DNA from: a virus
Strand: one strand, 5' to 3'
DNA: 30,346 nucleotides
Virus record (IMG/VR): IMGVR_UViG_3300049595_000077
Coordinates: 1 to 30,346 of that record
In this document: one piece after another, positions 12,410 to 21,298 of the stretch
Numbering within the stretch: position 1 is the first letter of the stretch
How the letters are laid out: every line of letters begins with the position of its first letter
Notes under the pieces: model-generated
Databases searched by the model: none
What the model was told of the DNA's origin: nothing
What the model saw: only the letters and a program-made list of their open reading frames with translations
Translations under genes and position numbers: made by a program

Positions 12410-14296
12410 ATGCCTTTAAAAAAACTATTACTGAAGCCGGGTGTAAACAAAGAAAACACCAGATATACCAATGAGAACGGTTGGTATGTATCCGATAAGA
12501 TGCGGTTTCGGCAAGGTACGCCTGAGAAAATTGGCGGTTGGGTACGTATTTCTGGTGCTATATTCCAAGGCGTTTGTCGTTCTTTGTGGAACTGGATTAC
12601 CCTCGGTGGGTTAAACCTTGTAGGTGTTGGAACTAATTTAAAGTTTTACATTGAACAAGGTGGTATTTATAACGACATCACCCCTATTCGCGCAACCAGC
12701 ACAATTAACACTAATCCTTTTGTAGCTACAAATGGGTCGGCAGTTATCACTGTTACAGATACAGGTCACGGTGGCATAACGGGCGATTTTGTTACTTTCA
12801 GCGGTGCTGTTGGGCTTGGCGGCAATATCACGGCTGATGTATTAAATGCTGAATATCAAATTACTTTTGTTAGCGTTAACTCGTACACGATTACAGTTAC
12901 AGCTACGGCAAATGCCACAGATGTTTCAGGATCTCCCGGTGGTGGAGCTTCGGTGGCGGCGGCGTATCAAATTAATACCGGCCCAGCTATTGCAGTTCCT
13001 TTGGTTGGTTGGGGTGCTGGCTTTTGGGGTTCTGGTGTTTGGGGTACTGGCGGAACATCTATAAGTACCATTCGCCTATGGAGTCAAAGTAACTTTGGAG
13101 AAGACTTAATCTTCAACCCCCGTGGGGGTGCTTTGTATTATTGGGATGCAGGAACTGGTGTAACGTCACGGGGTGTGTTGGTATCTAGCATTATGGGAGC
13201 AGACGCAGATACACCTTCTGTGGTTTTGTCTGTATTTGTGTCTGACGCAAGCCGTTTTGTGTTTGCGTTTGGTTGCGATGACTACAGTTCATCTACGCTA
13301 AACCCCATGTTAATTCGCTGGTCTGACCAAGAGAGCATTCTTGTTTGGACCCCTGCCATCACAAACCAAGCGGGTAGCTTACAGTTGTCGCACGGTTCTG
13401 AGATTGTCACCGCCATCCAAGCTCGTCAAGAGATTGTGGTGTTTACAGATTCAGCCATATATTCACTTCAATACGTTGGGCCACCCGTGGTTTGGTCTTC
13501 TCAACTACTTGGCGATAACGTTTCAATTATTGGCCCTAACGCAGTATGTTTGGCCTCTGGCGTAGTGTATTGGATGGGCGTAGACAAATTCTACAAATAC
13601 GATGGCCGTGTGCAGACTTTGCGTTGTGACCTTAAGCAATATATTTTCCAAGACATTAATACTGCTCAAGCCGCACAGGTGTTTGCGGGGACAAACGAAG
13701 GTTTTAACGAAGCTTGGTGGTTCTACTGCTCTGCCAATAGCAATGAGATTGACCTTTATGTAACGTATAACTACTTGGAAGATGTATGGGCATACGGCAC
13801 ATTAGGCCGTACAGCTTGGTTGGATTCTGGTTTGCGTGATTTTCCGTTAGCGGCAACTTATTCCTATAACCTTGTTAACCATGAGCAAGGTAACGATGAC
13901 AATCAAACAGGAACTCCTGCGGCTATCAATGCTGTTATTGGTTCTGCTGAGTTTGACATTGATGACGGCGATCACTTTGGGTTTGTCTGGAGAATGCTTC
14001 CAGACATTACATTCCGTGGATCAAATGCCGCTTCGCCACAAGTCACAATGACGCTAATTCCTATGCAAAACTCAGGTTCTGGGTATAACGATCCTATTTC
14101 TTTAGGTGGTAATTCTACGGCCACTGTAATCCGAACATCTACTTCCGTGATTGAACAGTTTACCGGTCAAGTCTATGTTAGGGTGCGAGGCCGTCAGATG
14201 ATTATTCAAGTTGAATCTAACCAGCTTGGGTGCGCTTGGCAGTTGGGTTCACCCCGTATCGACATCAAACAAGACGGCAGAAGGGGTAACTCATGA
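12410..14296 (+). CDS. Tail nozzle / packaged-DNA stabilisation protein, P22 gp10-like
   Basis: 628 residues. N-terminal MPLKKLLLKPGVNKENTRYT and WYVSDKMRFRQGTPEKIGGW, then VCRSLWNWITL and LVGVGTNLKFYIEQGG, are marks I associate with the P22 gp10-type stabilisation or podovirus nozzle proteins, which form the lower tail tube and gate DNA exit. A Thr/Val/Gly beta insertion occupies about residues 97-190 and is followed by a Trp/Gly module (W201, W206, W211). The rest contains beta-propeller-like repeats (FTDSAIYSLQYVG; GVVYWMGVDKFYKYDG). The gene follows the lysozyme by eight bases, so lysis genes are embedded among structural ones. Confidence 0.88.
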   Translation: MPLKKLLLKPGVNKENTRYTNENGWYVSDKMRFRQGTPEKIGGWVRISGAIFQGVCRSLWNWITLGGLNLVGVGTNLKFYIEQGGIYNDITPIRATSTINTNPFVATNGSAVITVTDTGHGGITGDFVTFSGAVGLGGNITADVLNAEYQITFVSVNSYTITVTATANATDVSGSPGGGASVAAAYQINTGPAIAVPLVGWGAGFWGSGVWGTGGTSISTIRLWSQSNFGEDLIFNPRGGALYYWDAGTGVTSRGVLVSSIMGADADTPSVVLSVFVSDASRFVFAFGCDDYSSSTLNPMLIRWSDQESILVWTPAITNQAGSLQLSHGSEIVTAIQARQEIVVFTDSAIYSLQYVGPPVVWSSQLLGDNVSIIGPNAVCLASGVVYWMGVDKFYKYDGRVQTLRCDLKQYIFQDINTAQAAQVFAGTNEGFNEAWWFYCSANSNEIDLYVTYNYLEDVWAYGTLGRTAWLDSGLRDFPLAATYSYNLVNHEQGNDDNQTGTPAAINAVIGSAEFDIDDGDHFGFVWRMLPDITFRGSNAASPQVTMTLIPMQNSGSGYNDPISLGGNSTATVIRTSTSVIEQFTGQVYVRVRGRQMIIQVESNQLGCAWQLGSPRIDIKQDGRRGNS

Positions 14297-14562
14297 GTTT
14301 TATGCAAGAATCTCCGCCGCGTTTACCGGCTCCACCGCCAGAATATGAAGCAGCCTATATGGGTCAGATGTTGAACGTGTTGAATTTGTTCTTTCAACGT
14401 TTAAACGCTATTCAACCAATCAACATTGCGCGGTTAAACATTAACTTAACAACGCTTCCAACAGAAGCAGATTTACCCAACTTAAGATTGGGTGATGTCT
14501 ATCGAGACACACAAGACGGTGTTCAAGATACCAGCCAGATGCTGCGAATAAAAACATCTTAA
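14293..14562 (+). CDS. Small virion-associated protein after the nozzle gene
   Basis: 89 residues, overlapping the nozzle gene by four bases. A Pro-rich start (PPRLPAPPPEYEAAYMGQML) leads to a helix (NVLNLFFQRLNAIQPINIAR) and then LTTLPTEADLPNLRLGDVYR with a polar end. I recall this LPTEADLxxLRxGDVYRD pattern from small proteins in environmental podophages, where the role is unknown. The Pro-rich segment and coupled start suggest assembly on, or stabilisation of, the nozzle. It contains no membrane or enzyme motif. Confidence 0.83.
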   Translation: MSFMQESPPRLPAPPPEYEAAYMGQMLNVLNLFFQRLNAIQPINIARLNINLTTLPTEADLPNLRLGDVYRDTQDGVQDTSQMLRIKTS

Positions 14563-14571
14563 TAAGTTTAT

Positions 14572-17500
14572 ATGGCATTACCAACAAATTTTTCTAATGC
14601 TTATGAAGACGTGTATGACGTTTTTGGTGGGCGGGATGCTACCAACGACTTAGTTATGCAATTTAAAGGTATGGGGTTATCTGATAGTGATATTGTTGGC
14701 ATCTTTGCCCCGTATCGACCAGCCACCGTTCAAGCCCCCGCCGCTCAACCTCCCGCCGCTCAACCTCCCGCCGCTCAACCTCCCGCCGCTCAACCTCCCG
14801 CCGCTCAACCTCCCGCCGCTGTTGAAACTCCCGCCGTTCAAACTCCCGCCGCTGTTGAAATTCCCGCCGCAAAAACTACTGACATAGTAGACGACTACAT
14901 TGCGTCTATTCCTGAATCTACTATGACGGTAGAAGATTTGTACACAACCATTCTTGGCCGTCCATCAGATGCAGGTGGTAAGGCATTCTGGGAAAACGCA
15001 TTTGGGCCTACTGTAGATGAGTCGGAAAAAGCTGACTTTTTGCAAGCAGCTAAAGCAGAACTCGCCACTAAAACTAAAGAAGAACAAACAGCGTTGGCTC
15101 CTAATCTTGTAGGTACAACACAAACAACTGCGGACACAACCCAAGTTGCAGCAGTTGAGCCTGAAATAGTTTTAACTCCTGAACAAATAAAAGAAATAGA
15201 AGAAGGATTAAAAGATATAGATTTTCTTGGACTTAAGCCAGCGAACCAAGGTTTGGGTGGCCCGCTTTTTACAATTGCTCCACCAGAAGTGCAAAATGCG
15301 GTTGATTTAAAGAACGGTACATATCTAACTACTACTGGCACAATCGTTAATGCGTCAGGTAACGTGCTTGCGGATACCGGGTCTGCTGCCACTACCACAT
15401 TGACCCAACAGATTCTTGGGCAAGGACTAACCGACAAATGGCAGGGTCAAGGGCATGGATCAGCTCAAGCTAATGCTGCTGACATGGCTAAGATTTTGAC
15501 CGGTATTGGCATTACAGACATTAAACAGTTTGGTGAGGTTCCTCTTTTAGCGCCCGTTGAAGAAATTGGTAAAACGTATAACGGAAACCAAGTTGTCAAA
15601 ATTGACCTTGGCGATGGCGAAATTAGAAATGCGGTATATCAAAGCACTGGTCAATTTGACAGTGATGGCAACGGAATCGGTCAATACGTGCCAATACCTA
15701 AAGACGCAAAAATTGAAACGCTTTACGGGGTATCTAATGGTGAAAGCTACGATGCCGTTGACACATCAAAAGTAAAAATAGTAGACGGCAAACCTGTAGT
15801 TGATACAGGGCAAAAAACATTTGGTAACAAAGAAACAGGCCAAGCTGTCCCTAATACATACAGTGAACGTCAAACAGGAAATGCGTTTGGCGGCACGTTT
15901 GCAGGTAAAGGTAACACAGGTTATCGAGTTCAATTTGCCCCTGATGGAACGCCAATCTTTTACACCACTGGTGCATCGTCTAATGATTTAGCAAATCTTA
16001 TGGCAGACCTTGGCCCAATCGGTCAAATTGGTTTGGCTATTGCTACGGGTGGTTTGTCTATACCTCAACAGATTGCGGCTAATTTAGCTGTAAACGTTTT
16101 AAGCGGTAAAGACCTTGGTGATTCAATTAAAAGCGCTGCAATTAGTTTTGCTGGCGCTCAAATCCCTGGTATGGATTTCATGTCAGATGGCGCTTCGTTT
16201 ATTAAAGACCTTGGGCTGTCAACAGAACTTACAAACACGCTAACTAACTCTTTCCAAAACGCTGCGGTTTCTGCTGGCACTGCGCTGCTTAGTGGCCAAG
16301 ATGTTGGCGAAGCCATGACTAGAGGTTTTGTTACCGGTGGTGTTAACGGTGCTGTTAATTCGCTCTTAGGTAATATTGAAGGGTTTGGCGACCTAACCGC
16401 TAACCAAAAGAAGATGGTTACCAATGCCGTAACAGGCGTGATTTCAGGTAAACCACTGGATCAGATTGTTATCAATACCGCTATCTCTGCGGCCAATTCA
16501 GCTATTGCCGACGCTAAAGGCACAACTGGAAGCCTAGATACAAACACAGAAGATACGCTAACTAAAGCTGGGTTAGTAGACGGCAATGCTGCAACAGATG
16601 CCGACACTATTACCTCACTCCTTGCCAATAAAGATGTTGTTTCGTCTATTGGTAGCGATGCAGTTACAACCCCGGACACATTAAACCTCGGCGGTGCGGA
16701 TGCGCTTGCAAAAACTCTTACAGACGCTAGTACGCTTATTGATACTGAGTTTGGTGACCTAAAAGGCGCACAAGATAGAAACGCCGCAAACGACCAACTG
16801 CGGGATACGATTAAAACTAGCAGTAGCTTTAATGATGCGTATGCACTGGCACGTAAAGAACTTGGCGCAAATAAAACATTTGATTGGTTAAACCCCAAGA
16901 CAGGTAAAGTAGAAAGCTTTAGCACCGCTACAAAAGAAGAGCGTCCAGATCTAAACATTACCGCAGGAGATAAAGCACTTGATGCCTTAAACGCATCTAA
17001 CTTATCTACAGTAACTGACGCATCCAGTACAGTTGCAGCACAGGGTGATACTGCGGCAAGAAGAGCTGCGGCAGACAAACTATCTGGTTTGGATAATCAA
17101 TCTTCTGCGGAAATTAGGCGTTTAACAGCATTAAATAATTCTTTAGTACTAGGTAACGCCCCTAACCAATCGACGGCGGAAACCGCAAGACTCGCTGCGC
17201 AGAACAGAACTGCCAAGTTGTCGGCTGAAGAATCCGACAGTGCTATTACATCGGTATTTAAAAATGTTACCGGCACGGTATCCGGGGCTTTGGGTGAACA
17301 AGCATCTGCTCTTGAAGGGACGCTTAAGGCTAGCGGGGCTATTGGCAAAAACAGCTTACTTGCGGGCATGGCAAATGGTTTGACTTCCTATGGAGCAAAT
17401 AACGTTAGTACCAAAGCGCAAGATCAAGAACAAGGGTTTATAACTGAGATTGCTAAAGCTGGTAATACTGGAAATTTCTGGCCAGATGCTGGCGCTAAAT

Positions 17501-20412
17501 TAAAAGCACTGCCTTCTGCAATTATTAACAACCCAATTGGTTTTGGCTACACCGTAGTTAAAGAAGGTATCCAAGAAGTTATTCCAATTTTAACTGGTGC
17601 AAGTGCGGCTAAGTGGGGCGGCAAACTAATTGGCTTTGCTGCTAACTCTATTGTTAACGGAATCGAAGCTGGTGGCGCAGGGTATAACGGCACGGTAGCT
17701 AAAGCCGAAAAAGCCGGTATGAGTGAAGAAGCCGCGCATGCCGCTGGCCAAAAAGCATTTGTTGCTACCGCTACCGTAGCTGCGGTGCTTGGCCCTATTG
17801 TTGATGCTCCGTTTATTAAGCGGGCTGCGGGTGACGTAGTTCAAAAGACAACTCTTGGTACAGTAGGTAAATCAGCGGCTAAAGAGATGCCGCTAGAATA
17901 TGTAGAAGAAGGCGGGGCTCAAGGTTTTGAAGACTACTTTGCTACCGGCAAGGTTAACGTAAACAACATTTTGACTGGCGCAACTGCGGGTATGGCGGTT
18001 GCTGGACACACTGTAGCCTCTATCCAATTAGGTGAGATGGCGCTTAGCAAAGTAGAACAAGCGGCTTCTTCTGAAATACTTAACTCTGTTGCTGGCGATA
18101 AAGCGGGCGACTTACAGACTCAAGTTGCAAGCACTCTTGCCAATACCAAAAACTTGTCAGACGCCGGTACGCAGATTGCAGCTACGATGCAAGACGCAGG
18201 CATGAACCCTGCCCAAGCTCAGTCGGTTGCTAATACTGTTGTGGCCGAGGCGGTTGTTCATAACCTTACCAAAAATGGCAGCGAAGATACTAAGTTTAGC
18301 GTTGATAATTTAAATGCGCCTGTTGGTTTTGACACAGACGGCAACGCGGTCACAGTTGGTGACGTGCTTGGTTCTAGCGTAACAGGTAAAGGTACGGACT
18401 TTAAAGTCCAACCAGACGTAGTTATTGGAACTGCAAGTGATGGTAAACCCTTAACAATCGGTGATTTGACTGGGTTGCAGGCTAAAGAAACCGCTATTAC
18501 TACAGACGCAAAAGCAACTGCGGCTGCGGTGGATGCCAAATCAGATGTTGTTACTACCTTAGAAACTGCGGGGCTGTCTGAGACTAAGACCGAAGGTGAG
18601 GCTAAAGACGATGTTGTTACTACTTTAGAAACTGCGGGACTAACTGATACTAAAGATGGTACTCTTGAAAGCGTAATTTCAGATACAACCGCAGCAGATG
18701 CTAAAACTAAAGCTGATGCAGATGCCCAAGCCGTTACAGATGCTAAAACTAAAGCTGATGCAGATGCCCAAGCCGTTACAGATGCTAAAACTAAAGCTGA
18801 TGCAGATGCCCAAGCCGTTACAGATGCTAAAACTAAAGCTGATGCAGATGCCCAAGCCGTTGCAGATGCTAAAACTAAAGCCGATGCAGATGCTAAGGCT
18901 GCCGCAGATGCCCAAGCTAAGATAGACGCAGATGTTAAGGCTGCCGCAGACGCTCAAGCTAAGATAGACGCAGATATTAAAGCTGCTGCGGATGCTAAAA
19001 CTAAAGCCGATGCAGATGCCCAAGCTGCTGCGGATGCTAAAACTAAAGCCGATGCAGATGCCCAAGCTGCTGCGGATGCTAAAACTAAAGCCGATGCAGA
19101 TGCCCAAGCTGCTGTGGATGCTAAAACTAAAGCCGATGCAGATGCCCAAGCTGCTACGGATGCTAAAACTAAAGCCGATGCAGATGCCCAAGCTGCTGTG
19201 GATGCTAAAACTAAAGCCGATGCAGATGCTGCTGCTGCAAAAACAAAGGCCGATGCTAAAGCCGCCGCAGATGCCCAAGCTAAAGCCGATGCAGATGCTA
19301 AGGCTGCCGCAAATGCCCAAGCTAAAGCCGATGCAGATGCTAAGGCTGCCGCAGATGCTAAAACTAAAGCCGATGCAGATGCTAAGGCCGCAGCGGACGC
19401 TCAAGCTAAGATAGACGCAGAAGTTAAAGCCGCCGCAGATGCCCAAGCCAAAGCCGATGCAGATGTTAAAGCTGCTACGGATGCCCAAACTAAAGCCGAT
19501 GCAGATACTAAGGCCGCAGCGGACGCCCAAGCTAAGATAGACGCAGAAGTTAAAGCCGCCGCAGATGCCCAAGCTAAGATAGACGCAGAAGTTAAAGCCG
19601 CCGCAGATGCCCAAGCTAAGATAGACGCAGAAGTTAAAGCCGCCGCAGATGCCCAAGCTAAGATAGACGCAGAAGTTAAAACTGAGCCTGACGTAATTTC
19701 TGAGTTAGAGACTGCGGGATTAACTGAAACTAAGCCCGACATAATTTCTGAACTAAAGACTGAGCCTGAAGTTAAGGAAGAAATTAAAACTGAGCCTGAA
19801 GTTAAGGAAGAAGTTAAGACTGAGCCTGAAGTTAAGGAAGAAGTTAAGACTGAGCCTGAAGTAAAGAAAGAAGTTAAGACTGAGCCTGAAGTAAAGACCG
19901 AAACTAAGGTAACTACCGACCTGCCCAATATTAAAGACGCAGAAAAAGTTATTGACGACCTAGATGATGACGTAATTGATAAAGTTACAACTCTGCTAGA
20001 CGACCCAATTATTGATAAAATTATCAGTGACCCAACCAAACAGCCGCCACCTAAGCCGCCTAAGAATCCAAAGGATCCAAGCAAGCAAACGGGTCTAACT
20101 TGGCCTCAAGCTACCGCACTTGCGGGTTCTTTTGGCGTACCTCAATTGGCCAACGTGTTCTACTACGGCAAAGAATTTGGGGCTAAGAAGCAGAAGGTCG
20201 GCAAGTCGGGCAAGTTAGACCAAGAAGAATACAAGGCGCTGAGCGTCACCAAAGCCGGTGCTGAAGGTGAAAAGATTGAGGAAGAAGCACTTGCCCAGAA
20301 GGGCAAAACCGACGAAAATGACATTGAAGAATTGCTTAAAAAGATTGAAGGGTCAAGTGACAACGCTGCGACCCCTGAAGAAATTGAACAAATCGTAAGG
20401 CAAGGAGCCTAA
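14572..20412 (+). CDS. Giant ejection/internal virion protein with DUF4214-like and TolA-like coiled-coil regions
   Basis: 1946 residues. In order: short N-terminal region; PAAQP repeats (residues 54-100); a DUF4214-like segment at about 117-170 (VEDLYTTILGRPSDAGGKAF); a long mixed region with hydrophobic, Gly/Ala-rich stretches at about 478-512 and 984-1155 that could insert in membranes; three DVVTTLETAGL-type motifs; an Ala/Lys/Asp-rich coiled coil of about 328 residues (1376-1703) from 14-residue repeats; KTEPEVKEEV repeats (1729-1778); a Pro/Lys linker; and an acidic helical C-terminus. Size, membrane-prone segments and placement with four similar genes suggest a head-internal protein ejected into the envelope. 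No lytic transglycosylase motif was found. Function is inferred from architecture. Confidence 0.86.
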   Translation: MALPTNFSNAYEDVYDVFGGRDATNDLVMQFKGMGLSDSDIVGIFAPYRPATVQAPAAQPPAAQPPAAQPPAAQPPAAQPPAAVETPAVQTPAAVEIPAAKTTDIVDDYIASIPESTMTVEDLYTTILGRPSDAGGKAFWENAFGPTVDESEKADFLQAAKAELATKTKEEQTALAPNLVGTTQTTADTTQVAAVEPEIVLTPEQIKEIEEGLKDIDFLGLKPANQGLGGPLFTIAPPEVQNAVDLKNGTYLTTTGTIVNASGNVLADTGSAATTTLTQQILGQGLTDKWQGQGHGSAQANAADMAKILTGIGITDIKQFGEVPLLAPVEEIGKTYNGNQVVKIDLGDGEIRNAVYQSTGQFDSDGNGIGQYVPIPKDAKIETLYGVSNGESYDAVDTSKVKIVDGKPVVDTGQKTFGNKETGQAVPNTYSERQTGNAFGGTFAGKGNTGYRVQFAPDGTPIFYTTGASSNDLANLMADLGPIGQIGLAIATGGLSIPQQIAANLAVNVLSGKDLGDSIKSAAISFAGAQIPGMDFMSDGASFIKDLGLSTELTNTLTNSFQNAAVSAGTALLSGQDVGEAMTRGFVTGGVNGAVNSLLGNIEGFGDLTANQKKMVTNAVTGVISGKPLDQIVINTAISAANSAIADAKGTTGSLDTNTEDTLTKAGLVDGNAATDADTITSLLANKDVVSSIGSDAVTTPDTLNLGGADALAKTLTDASTLIDTEFGDLKGAQDRNAANDQLRDTIKTSSSFNDAYALARKELGANKTFDWLNPKTGKVESFSTATKEERPDLNITAGDKALDALNASNLSTVTDASSTVAAQGDTAARRAAADKLSGLDNQSSAEIRRLTALNNSLVLGNAPNQSTAETARLAAQNRTAKLSAEESDSAITSVFKNVTGTVSGALGEQASALEGTLKASGAIGKNSLLAGMANGLTSYGANNVSTKAQDQEQGFITEIAKAGNTGNFWPDAGAKLKALPSAIINNPIGFGYTVVKEGIQEVIPILTGASAAKWGGKLIGFAANSIVNGIEAGGAGYNGTVAKAEKAGMSEEAAHAAGQKAFVATATVAAVLGPIVDAPFIKRAAGDVVQKTTLGTVGKSAAKEMPLEYVEEGGAQGFEDYFATGKVNVNNILTGATAGMAVAGHTVASIQLGEMALSKVEQAASSEILNSVAGDKAGDLQTQVASTLANTKNLSDAGTQIAATMQDAGMNPAQAQSVANTVVAEAVVHNLTKNGSEDTKFSVDNLNAPVGFDTDGNAVTVGDVLGSSVTGKGTDFKVQPDVVIGTASDGKPLTIGDLTGLQAKETAITTDAKATAAAVDAKSDVVTTLETAGLSETKTEGEAKDDVVTTLETAGLTDTKDGTLESVISDTTAADAKTKADADAQAVTDAKTKADADAQAVTDAKTKADADAQAVTDAKTKADADAQAVADAKTKADADAKAAADAQAKIDADVKAAADAQAKIDADIKAAADAKTKADADAQAAADAKTKADADAQAAADAKTKADADAQAAVDAKTKADADAQAATDAKTKADADAQAAVDAKTKADADAAAAKTKADAKAAADAQAKADADAKAAANAQAKADADAKAAADAKTKADADAKAAADAQAKIDAEVKAAADAQAKADADVKAATDAQTKADADTKAAADAQAKIDAEVKAAADAQAKIDAEVKAAADAQAKIDAEVKAAADAQAKIDAEVKTEPDVISELETAGLTETKPDIISELKTEPEVKEEIKTEPEVKEEVKTEPEVKEEVKTEPEVKKEVKTEPEVKTETKVTTDLPNIKDAEKVIDDLDDDVIDKVTTLLDDPIIDKIISDPTKQPPPKPPKNPKDPSKQTGLTWPQATALAGSFGVPQLANVFYYGKEFGAKKQKVGKSGKLDQEEYKALSVTKAGAEGEKIEEEALAQKGKTDENDIEELLKKIEGSSDNAATPEEIEQIVRQGA
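14731..14871 (+). repeat. 15-bp tandem repeats encoding PAAQP
   Basis: Five perfect copies of caacctcccgccgct run from 14746 to 14820, with one diverged copy before and three variant copies after. In-frame, Pro/Ala-rich, and probably a rigid extended linker between the N-terminal segment and the DUF4214-like domain. Confidence 0.9.
18697..19680 (+). repeat. 42-bp tandem array encoding a 14-residue Ala/Lys/Asp coiled-coil unit
   Basis: Twelve units of 42 bases fill 18697-19200, an irregular 69-base stretch follows, then nine more full units and a partial one reach 19680. The first three units are identical over 42 bases and the fourth differs by one base, so expansion looks recent. The encoded unit (DAKTKADADAQAVT and variants such as DAQAKIDAEVKAAA) is two heptads long. 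In-frame throughout. Confidence 0.93.
19756..19905 (+). repeat. 30-bp tandem repeats encoding KTEPEVKEEV
   Basis: Five consecutive in-frame 30-base units with few substitutions. The charged Lys/Glu/Pro peptide should be an extended, flexible segment just after the coiled coil. Confidence 0.9.
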
Positions 20413-20413
20413 T

Positions 20414-21289
20414 ATGGGTGATGAAATTGACTGGAGTGTAGGTGAAACTGGATACGACTCTGGTTCCCAAGGAGAGCTAGATAACTACCTTCAAAGCGGT
20501 GGCTATTATGCAAATGACGCGGTTGCCGACGACGGCACTACCGCCGGTATTAACGCTCAAATTGCAAATCAAAGCAGTCTATTTAGTAGCTCAGATCTCG
20601 CCAAACTGTTTAAAGATTCGCCTCTTTTACAAACCTTGGGTGCTGCTGGCTTAGGCAACTTAGCCGACAAGATTTTTGATGTACAAAAAGGCCCCGGTGG
20701 TTACAGAGGTGGTATCCCCACTTTAACTGCGTATCGTCAACAATTGCCTATCCCAACTTCAATGATGAATGCAGCGGGCACTCCAATGTTAGATGCAAAG
20801 GGTATACCAATCCCCCGCCGACCCGGTTCTGGTGGCGTTACGTATTTCAGCCCAATGCAGTATCTTAAGCCCGGCCAAACCCCTACTCAAACTCCAGCAA
20901 CCCCTGCGTCTACGGGCATTGCAACAGTACCTGCGTCTACGGCTCCCGCTGAATCTGTTGCTGCGCCTACAGAAGACATGTCCTATCAAAACTTTGCTCG
21001 TGGTGGTATTGCCAATTTAGGTGGTTACTCCGATGGTGGCCGCCTGCTCCGTGGCCCCGGTGATGGTGTGTCTGACAGCATCCCAGCTACTATTGGTAAA
21101 AGACAACCCGCTCGGTTAGCCGACGGTGAATTTGTTATTCCAGCACGTATTGTTTCTGAACTGGGCAATGGCTCAACAGAAGCTGGTGCGCGTAAACTAT
21201 ACGCAATGATGGACAGAATTAAGAAGGCTCGTGGCAAGGCCAAAAACATTGCTGCCGATACCAAATCAGACAAGCATTTACCCGCTTAA
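20414..21289 (+). CDS. Virion protein with C-terminal GPGDGVSDSIPA / LADGEFVIPA domain
   Basis: 291 residues with a strong ribosome-binding site (aaggag). The N-terminal half is polar and Gly-rich with GIPTLTAYRQQLPIPTSM; the middle is a Pro/Ala/Thr linker. The C-terminal domain (about residues 189-275) reads NFARGGIANLGGYSDGGRLL, RGPGDGVSDSIPATIG, ARLADGEFVIPARIVSELGN and GSTEAGARKLYAMMDRIKKA. I remember this domain as widespread in structural or injected proteins of environmental podophages, with unknown function. It lies between the two giant genes and may help organise the ejection proteins. No enzymatic residues can be assigned. Confidence 0.85.
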   Translation: MGDEIDWSVGETGYDSGSQGELDNYLQSGGYYANDAVADDGTTAGINAQIANQSSLFSSSDLAKLFKDSPLLQTLGAAGLGNLADKIFDVQKGPGGYRGGIPTLTAYRQQLPIPTSMMNAAGTPMLDAKGIPIPRRPGSGGVTYFSPMQYLKPGQTPTQTPATPASTGIATVPASTAPAESVAAPTEDMSYQNFARGGIANLGGYSDGGRLLRGPGDGVSDSIPATIGKRQPARLADGEFVIPARIVSELGNGSTEAGARKLYAMMDRIKKARGKAKNIAADTKSDKHLPA

Positions 21290-21298
21290 GGAACGACT

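Noticed and set aside
18679-19656. 325-residue minus-strand frame of Cys/Gly/Phe/Ser repeats
   Set aside because: It is the antisense of the 42-bp repeat array; composition is an artefact of the repeated codons.
18697-19680. CRISPR-like tandem array
   Set aside because: Units are contiguous and coding, with no unique spacers, no leader and no cas genes.
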